Of a stretch of 34,796 nt of DNA, positions 29,229 to 34,796 are shown in pieces. The DNA comes from Hymenoscyphus infarciens (Eukaryota; Ascomycota; Leotiomycetes; Helotiales; Helotiaceae): the NCBI GenBank assembly GCA_001414345.1, contig LLCB01000454.1:1-34796 (forward strand). The letters run 5' to 3'. The notes under the pieces are model-generated. The model did not search any database. It was given only the letters and a program-made list of their open reading frames with translations, and was not told the origin of the DNA. Every line of letters starts with the position of its first letter. Within the stretch, counting starts at the first letter, position 1. Both the position numbers and the translations under genes were made by a program.

Positions 29229-30970
29229 TCAATCCTCTTCATATTCCTTGTCTCTGTCACTTGCTCGAGTACCAGGACCTTGTCCTTCCTTTCGGATAGG
29301 AATCTTGATTCCTTGGGTAGCGAAGCATTTGCTTAGAGGAGTGCTCTCAACAACACCAGGAAATCGCTTGGCCGAGTAAACTTGGAATGGTTCCGAGAAG
29401 CAAGATGCGAGAACTGGTGCAGAGCCTGTGTTTACAACAGTCTTTGTTTCGTTGGGTCCTTTGCCGGGAGATGTGTCTGGAACTGTTCTACCAACATTGA
29501 CGAAAGAGAATCGAAGTCTGTATGGTTATTAGTATTCGATGTCACCCACGTTGAAGTAGTAGTAGAAAACATACCTGAAGTTTCCTTCTGTTCTGACTGA
29601 CAAATCTTGCAAAACAAACCAGATCCCAATTCGGTCATCGGGATCAGTTAGACGAAAAGCGCTAGCAGCTAAACTTCCAATGAGGTTTCTTGTAAACATG
29701 CCACCAGGTTGAGTACTAGTCACAGGCATCCTCTGCATGCCCGTATCTTGGGGGGTAAATGGACGGCCACCGCCTCCATACCCACCAAACTGCCCTTGAG
29801 AAGGAATGGGTTGAGGATCAAACCCCATATTTCCGGAAGCGTGGATTTGAGGTCCGGTAGCCATGTAGAGACCTTGTTGGTTTGGCATACCCGGCTGATG
29901 GTAACCATTTTGAGGCGGATATGGTGCTGCGGTAGGTGGTGCATATCCGTGATATTGTGCGTTTCCATATGCCGGGGATTGTTGTTGTGGTTGGCTGTAT
30001 GGATTTACCTGTTGTTGAGCATTGTATGGGTTGTAGGGAGGCGCATTTCCATAGGCAGCGCCACCACCATGTTCAAACTTGACCACATCTCTTGGTAAGT
30101 CTCCGTGAACTGGAAGGTTATTTGAAAAAGCAGGAGTTCCCGCAACCTGGCCATAGGAGATGGGTGTAGTCAAGGAGATGGATGGTGATGTTTGTGAGTG
30201 GCGAACCAAGTTGACCTCTCGTTGGCCATCAGGAGACCAAAGATCCACGTTCAGAACGAACATGCCATGATCCAGTTCACTGGGACAGTTTAGAATATTG
30301 CCATGTACTTGGGATGATGTCAGACTCACTTGAAATCACGCTCTTTTCCCGTCTTGACATCTGTGATGATCAGCCGAACGCAAGGTGGAGGAGTAATAGG
30401 TCGTCGATCCTGAGATGGGGTTAACCATTGTAATTGTAATTTATACTTGGAGGGAAGTAGAGCTCACCTTGTCACCAAAACCACACATGCGTGCCCTTTT
30501 AGGTTCCTGCATGACTCGCAGCCTAACACATGTCAGGACTCAGCAACGGTAAAGTGAATTCGACAAAACATTGAAAGCTTAAACTTGGGATGAGAGGAAG
30601 GAGCAGCACGTATCCAAGAATTGGGAGTATGGGAATTCCCCCGCACTAGCCAGGCACGGAGTCAAGCCACCATTCTTCCCCTACTCCAAAGTCCCTCTTA
30701 CTAAGGGTTCCGAGGATGAGAAGCAAGAAAAAGGAATTGTACGCACTCGTATTTAAAACCACCTTCTATGCAAGACCGCGATAAGGGTTCTGCAGTGGCC
30801 GGTTGAGAGCCAGGCTTCAATGGTGCGAGAGCGTCTGTTGAATGCGGCTGTTGTTCTGGCATGGGAGCCCTCGTGGCTGGCATTGGTGGCATCTGACTGT
30901 ATTGTGTATGAGGCATGGGCGGGGCATATGTCGCCGCCGGACGATATGCATCTGGTGCGTATGTGTTCAT
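29229..30970 (-). CDS. velB: Velvet complex subunit VelB
   Basis: Exons 30970-30747, 30522-30468, 30409-30330, 30279-29575 and 29517-29229 give 450 aa. VelB is a velvet-family DNA-binding regulator. With VeA and LaeA, or with VosA, it links light, sexual and asexual development, spore viability and secondary metabolism. The N-terminus is Pro/Met/Ala-rich. The velvet domain starts near residue 75 (YELRVMQEPKRARMCGFGDK, then DRRPITPPPCVRLIITD) and runs through DHGMFVLNVDLW. It is then interrupted at about 170-312 by a Gly/Gln/Pro/Tyr-rich insert, and resumes at TRNLIGSLAASAFRL, IGIWFVLQDLSVRTEG and LRFSFVNVG. Such a split velvet domain is the hallmark of VelB. The end has VYSAKRFPGVVESTPLSKCF and GIKIPIRKE. 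All four introns are canonical; two interrupt the first half of the domain. Confidence 0.96.
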
Positions 30971-33900
30971 GGTGAAGTCTGTCGAGGTGACGCCTGTGAT
31001 TTTTTTCTTCCGAGGCTTATTCTTGGTCTTATTCTTGGTCTTATTTCTTCACCCCCGGCCACAATCAGTCCCCCTCGTGGGAGAAGAGAGAATCGGGGCG
31101 TTTTGAAGCTGCGAGTATTTGGCAGAAGGCGGCAGGAGTGTGCATGTATTCTGCAAGAGGAAGTTGACGCTTGGTCTTTGCGATTATGCTTGAAGCTCGA
31201 GCTTCACGAGGCTTGCGGGCGGGAGCGAGTGTGGGGTGGGGGAGGGGGACTTTTCGTTCTCGTACCGGAAGCTTAATCCTGGGTCGCAAGAAGCACGACA
31301 GCGACAGGATGTCCAGGACGGAGGATTCTGAACTTGATCACTGGGGCAGAGGCAAAACGAGAGTGGGGGAACGCCAACGAGATAGGAGGTGCGACGACGG
31401 GTACAAGTAGTAGTAGGTACTCTTGTGAAATGGTGTGAGAGGAGAGGAGGGGAGGGGGGTTTGTCGAGCGGAGGGAGTGAGTGCAGACGGAAAGTGAGGT
31501 GTCTAGTAGTCGAGGTCGGCATCGGCTACTTGGAACGTGCCATGGGGGAATAGTAGAATAATATAGAATAACACCTTAATCTGACAGAACCTTGGAAGCG
31601 AGAGACGGCACCTGGACGAGCGAAAAAGAGTATAATATGGTATGATATGATATGGTATGATATAGTATAGTATAGTAAATACCTGATTGGGTATACAAGT
31701 AGGGACCGGCCCTTCAGCATCCTCACTAAGGGTCGGGAGAGAGTGACCAGATAGTCAAACGGGCTTAGCTTAGTGCAGCTTTGGGGGATCTACTTAGTCC
31801 GCTTTGAGCTGTCCCGTCTTTGGGCTTTTTTCTCTCGCCGGGCTGTGGCGAGGGGGGTTAAGGTTGGATTTGGAGAGGCGGATTCCGTACCAGGTGCCGC
31901 ACCCCACTACGCTCACTATAATAGTATCTCTAAAAGAGGTCAGAAAAATAGCCTAGAAATCCAAGGAGAGTGCCCAACTACTTAATCAAAGATGATAAAG
32001 CTGCATCCCTTTACTTACTGGTTTATCTTTATATTGAATTTAAGACTCTTTTCCAAGGGGACAAATCGACACTTTTTCCGTCCCCGTGGCGGGGCCGTAG
32101 GCTAGCCTGGATAGAGACGGCGGGTCAATGCGAGTGGTTTTAGTGCTCAAGAGGCGCTTTTTGTCGGCCCCCATCCCATGCAGGGCAGGGCAGGGCCCGG
32201 GCAGGCGTGCTAAAAGCCCCCTGTGTAAGCTGGGTTAAGGTAAGTGCTGTACTCGGCTCGGCCATTTCCAAGGTCCCACTCTCGTCGAGTGCGTGCTCAA
32301 GCTCCCAGTGTGGACCGGAGTGCTGTCAGACGGGACTGAAAGAAAGACAAGACCGAAATACCTACCTAGGTCCAACATCTGCATCTCAGCTTCCCCCTCC
32401 TCCTGCCTCTTAATTAATATCTGTAGCTGCCCTGGGTGACAGGTCGTCGGTACTTTCTCATTCCGCGCGTTTGGCTTTGGAAAAGACAGGAGCACGAGAA
32501 GCACAGATGCATCCAACACACCAAGGCATCTCAGCATGGCCACTGCACCACCGTTGGGTCAAAGAAGTACAAGACGATACACAAGAAAAAAACCACCGAG
32601 ATATGCATGTGGCTCGCACCACCTCCAATTTCGCCATTGGCTCTCATGATCCCATCCCCTATCAAACGCGTCGGTATGTGTGGCCTCGAGATTGCAGACT
32701 GCAGAATGCAGAATGCACTCTCTTCTCTGCTGCAGGATTCGAGCCTCGAGCCTCGAGGATACTCCGTACCATCGCAAGCACCTTCTACCTTTCCTCGACT
32801 TCCAATCCCCCACCCCACGGCAGCCGGGCAGCCGCAGATGGCCTGAGACAGATCAGGTAACTAGTTGTACAAGCCCGCAGCGAGGTTCTGTCCCTGTCTC
32901 AAGCGGTACGACGTCGTTTGTATCTCCAGACCCCAATCCTATCGGCTTCTGCGATTCTGCAAGAATACCGGTCTGCATTGGATTGCATTCAACCCCCTTC
33001 AGCGCGAGACCAGTCAGGCTAGTCGGAGAGGGCGCGTGGATGATGAGGAATGAACGCTGGGATCTCTACGGATGCTGGGATATTTCAAGGGAGGGGATCA
33101 TCCCACCTGTTGGCTCTCTGTTCGCGATCGGCTCTCTGTTCGCCAGCGGCCTCTTCCATGGTTCGTTGGACCTTGGGACCCAAGACCCTCCGTCTCACGG
33201 TGGCCGAATCCGCAGGTCTGGTTCCGGGGCTGCAAGACGATGCTTTGGAATTGCCGTGCTGGTTTCTTCCCTGTGCGGGCGCCGCGGAAAGGAGTGGCCT
33301 GCATACACCGTTCTTTGGGACTGGGAGCAATCCAAAGGCGCATGTCAGACTGCCCGTCCCACACAACTCAAGATGACGGGAATAGAGGCGTCAGATGTGC
33401 GGCGAGTTTGACATATGTGGTGGACTGATGGATGGGTCTTATGTTATGATGGCAGTGACGTTCGAGATGAACCTCCTTTCACCGCATGATCAATTTATTG
33501 GCGAAATCTCATGTTTTGATGGGAACCGTTGGTTGTGGCCATTACTTTGTCCTCTGAGATCTGATATCTGATATCCCATGTTGAAGGGATAGAATGCGGG
33601 GTCACCTCACCTCCCCTCACTTCATTGCCTTGCCCTGCTTCTGCAACACCACCCACCAGCACTCTCCTCTTCTCGGGCCCTATCCAATTGCCAGCGTTTC
33701 CGGCTCTTAATACGCATACTATCGGTTTGCCTGTCATGGCCGCACTTTTATCATATACGTCTGATATATGTCGGGTACCTTCGGATGATGGTCAATTCGA
33801 CAACCCGAGGGCATGCGTTTGATCTTCGCACATCATTCTGTTCAACGGCAAGAGCAGTTCAACGGGGGTGTGGCTGCTTGGCGGGAATTATTGGGAACAG

Positions 33901-34596
33901 ACGACGTCCTACTAGAGAAGATGGCTCCTCGAGTGAGTATCTCCAATTGGCAATTCTCAATGCGTGGATGCCTCGATTGCATCGTCGTCATCTGCCACGG
34001 AATTATTACTCGGGGGCGGATGCAGTGATGATGCAGTGATGCTATCTATGTTGTCATGGATGCTGCTGTCCTTTTTGGATACTTCTCCCTGAGTTGCTGG
34101 CCTTGCTGGCAATCAAGTACAGATATGGGCCATGGTTATCAACAGGATCAGAATTAGGTGCAGTGCAGTGCTTATACACCCTCCGTACAGCGGCCTCAGT
34201 TTCAGCATCTGCACGTCACACTTCTCCCCTCCCATCTCAGAACAGCAATCAACGATGATTGACGCGGTTGAATGAATATAATGGTGGTGCCCTCACCTCG
34301 CATTGAACCGAATCGCCCGAATACCCCCCCTCCCTCCATCAAATCGACCCGTGCCGCTGCCACCCAGCCGGAACTATCAAAGGAGCTTTCCGTATGGTCG
34401 GGGTCGGCAGGAGGTACCGCTGGGAACACCTTCAATCCTACGTTGTAGTAGGCCATTCATCCATAAAACTTCCGATTGGTGCTTTCAGAAGGGCAAGCTT
34501 GGAAACCCTGAATCCCCAAGCAAACAAGGTTACAACAAGGCATGGATCTCTCACTTCTACATGTATAGTTACCATATATTTCTTCCACAATACTAT
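30971..34596. promoter_or_regulatory. 3.6-kb velB upstream region, no supportable gene
   Basis: Many overlapping frames exist, the longest 243 codons (32680-33411, +), but none shows a domain or a clear intron set. Simple repeats: CTTATTCTTGGT units at 31017-31045, a TATGA/TATGG/TATAG run at 31634-31676, AGGGC units near 32180-32200, GGCTCTCTGTTCGC at 33112-33125 and 33130-33143, and GATGCAGTGAT repeats near 34018-34040. The nearest gene is velB, so a long promoter and leader is the simplest reading. A non-coding RNA or a fast-evolving gene is possible. Confidence 0.45.
31634..31676. repeat. TATGR pentanucleotide microsatellite
   Basis: Runs of TATGG, TATGA and TATAG units with few interruptions, in non-coding DNA about 660 bp upstream of velB. 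Confidence 0.8.
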
Positions 34597-34796
34597 CCCC
34601 CCCCCTTAAGTATTTGTAAAGTGGGTCGAGTGGAGACTGGGGGAGGCTGTGTAAAGTCCTGGTAAGGTCAGGGTTTTTAGCCAATAGAAGCTTCTTTACC
34701 ATTCTATTTTTTGACTTTGACTCTGCTTATTGGCTCAGCGCTTTGACATTACACAGGACCCGCAAAGTGGGGATTACATATACTTAAGGGGGGGGG
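34597..34796. mobile_element. 200-bp MITE-like element with C9-TTAA terminal inverted repeats
   Basis: Nine C then TTAAGTATTTGTAA at 34597-34619 is mirrored at 34774-34796 by TTACATATACTTAA then nine G. The 23-bp ends differ at one base. The inside is non-coding. The element finishes exactly on the last base of the window, so the right flank and any target-site duplication are not visible. The first 13 bases are identical to the end of the 78-bp element at 19294, which points to one family. Confidence 0.75.

Noticed and set aside
32680..33411. 243-codon plus-strand frame
   Set aside because: Two other plus-strand frames and minus-strand frames overlap it. There is no domain, intron pattern or plausible promoter, and the amino-acid make-up is that of translated non-coding GC-rich DNA.
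1..34796. Secondary-metabolite cluster or other new multi-gene system around velB, the SDR and the methyltransferase
   Set aside because: The SDR and methyltransferase are far apart, separated by housekeeping genes, and no synthase, transporter or cluster regulator is present. velB is a global regulator, not a cluster gene.

Overview
The window is nuclear DNA of a filamentous ascomycete (Pezizomycotina). The genes carry short introns (about 50-360 nt) with GT..AG ends and CTAAC/TAAC-type branch points. The gene set includes velvet factor VelB, a HET-domain relic, PEX10, an ERD1-like protein and COQ4. An AT-rich, RIP-looking repeat tract sits beside normal gene-rich DNA. A leotiomycete is my best guess, but that is inference.

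Layout. 1-2520: AT-rich, gene-free DNA that opens with a 7-copy tandem array. 3158-4158 (-): short-chain dehydrogenase. 4769-5381: non-coding element with inverted arms of about 78 bp. About 6290-7831 (+): broken HET-domain gene containing a 110-bp hairpin. 8153-9280 (-): PEX10, divergent from an ERD1-like EXS protein (9569-10966, +). 11414-12688 (+): aspartate-semialdehyde dehydrogenase. 13127-14258 (+): 40S ribosomal protein S4. 16146-18412 (+): mitochondrial D-lactate dehydrogenase. About 19245-19750: nested inverted repeats. 20223-about 22256 (-): long ketopantoate-reductase-fold protein with unresolved 5' end. 22844-23693 (+): LRP1/Rrp47. 24446-25041 (+): MIX17. 25239-26081 (-): class I methyltransferase. 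26607-27322 (+): PDCD5 homologue. 27473-28482 (-): COQ4. 29229-30970 (-): velB. 30971-34596: no supportable gene. 34597-34796: a 200-bp element with poly-C/TTAA inverted ends that stops exactly at the window end.

Most genes are single-copy housekeeping genes with no operon-like logic. Three act in mitochondria (DLD1, COQ4, MIX17) and one in peroxisome biogenesis. Shared control is possible only at the divergent pairs PEX10/ERD1, ketopantoate-reductase-like/LRP1 and methyltransferase/PDCD5. I found no convincing new multi-gene system. The most unusual material is non-coding: the tandem array with embedded palindromes, three inverted-repeat elements (two sharing a C9-TTAA terminus), the hairpin in the HET relic, and an 11-nt exon in the PDCD5 homologue. 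Exon boundaries were placed by eye from splice signals, reading frame and family conservation.
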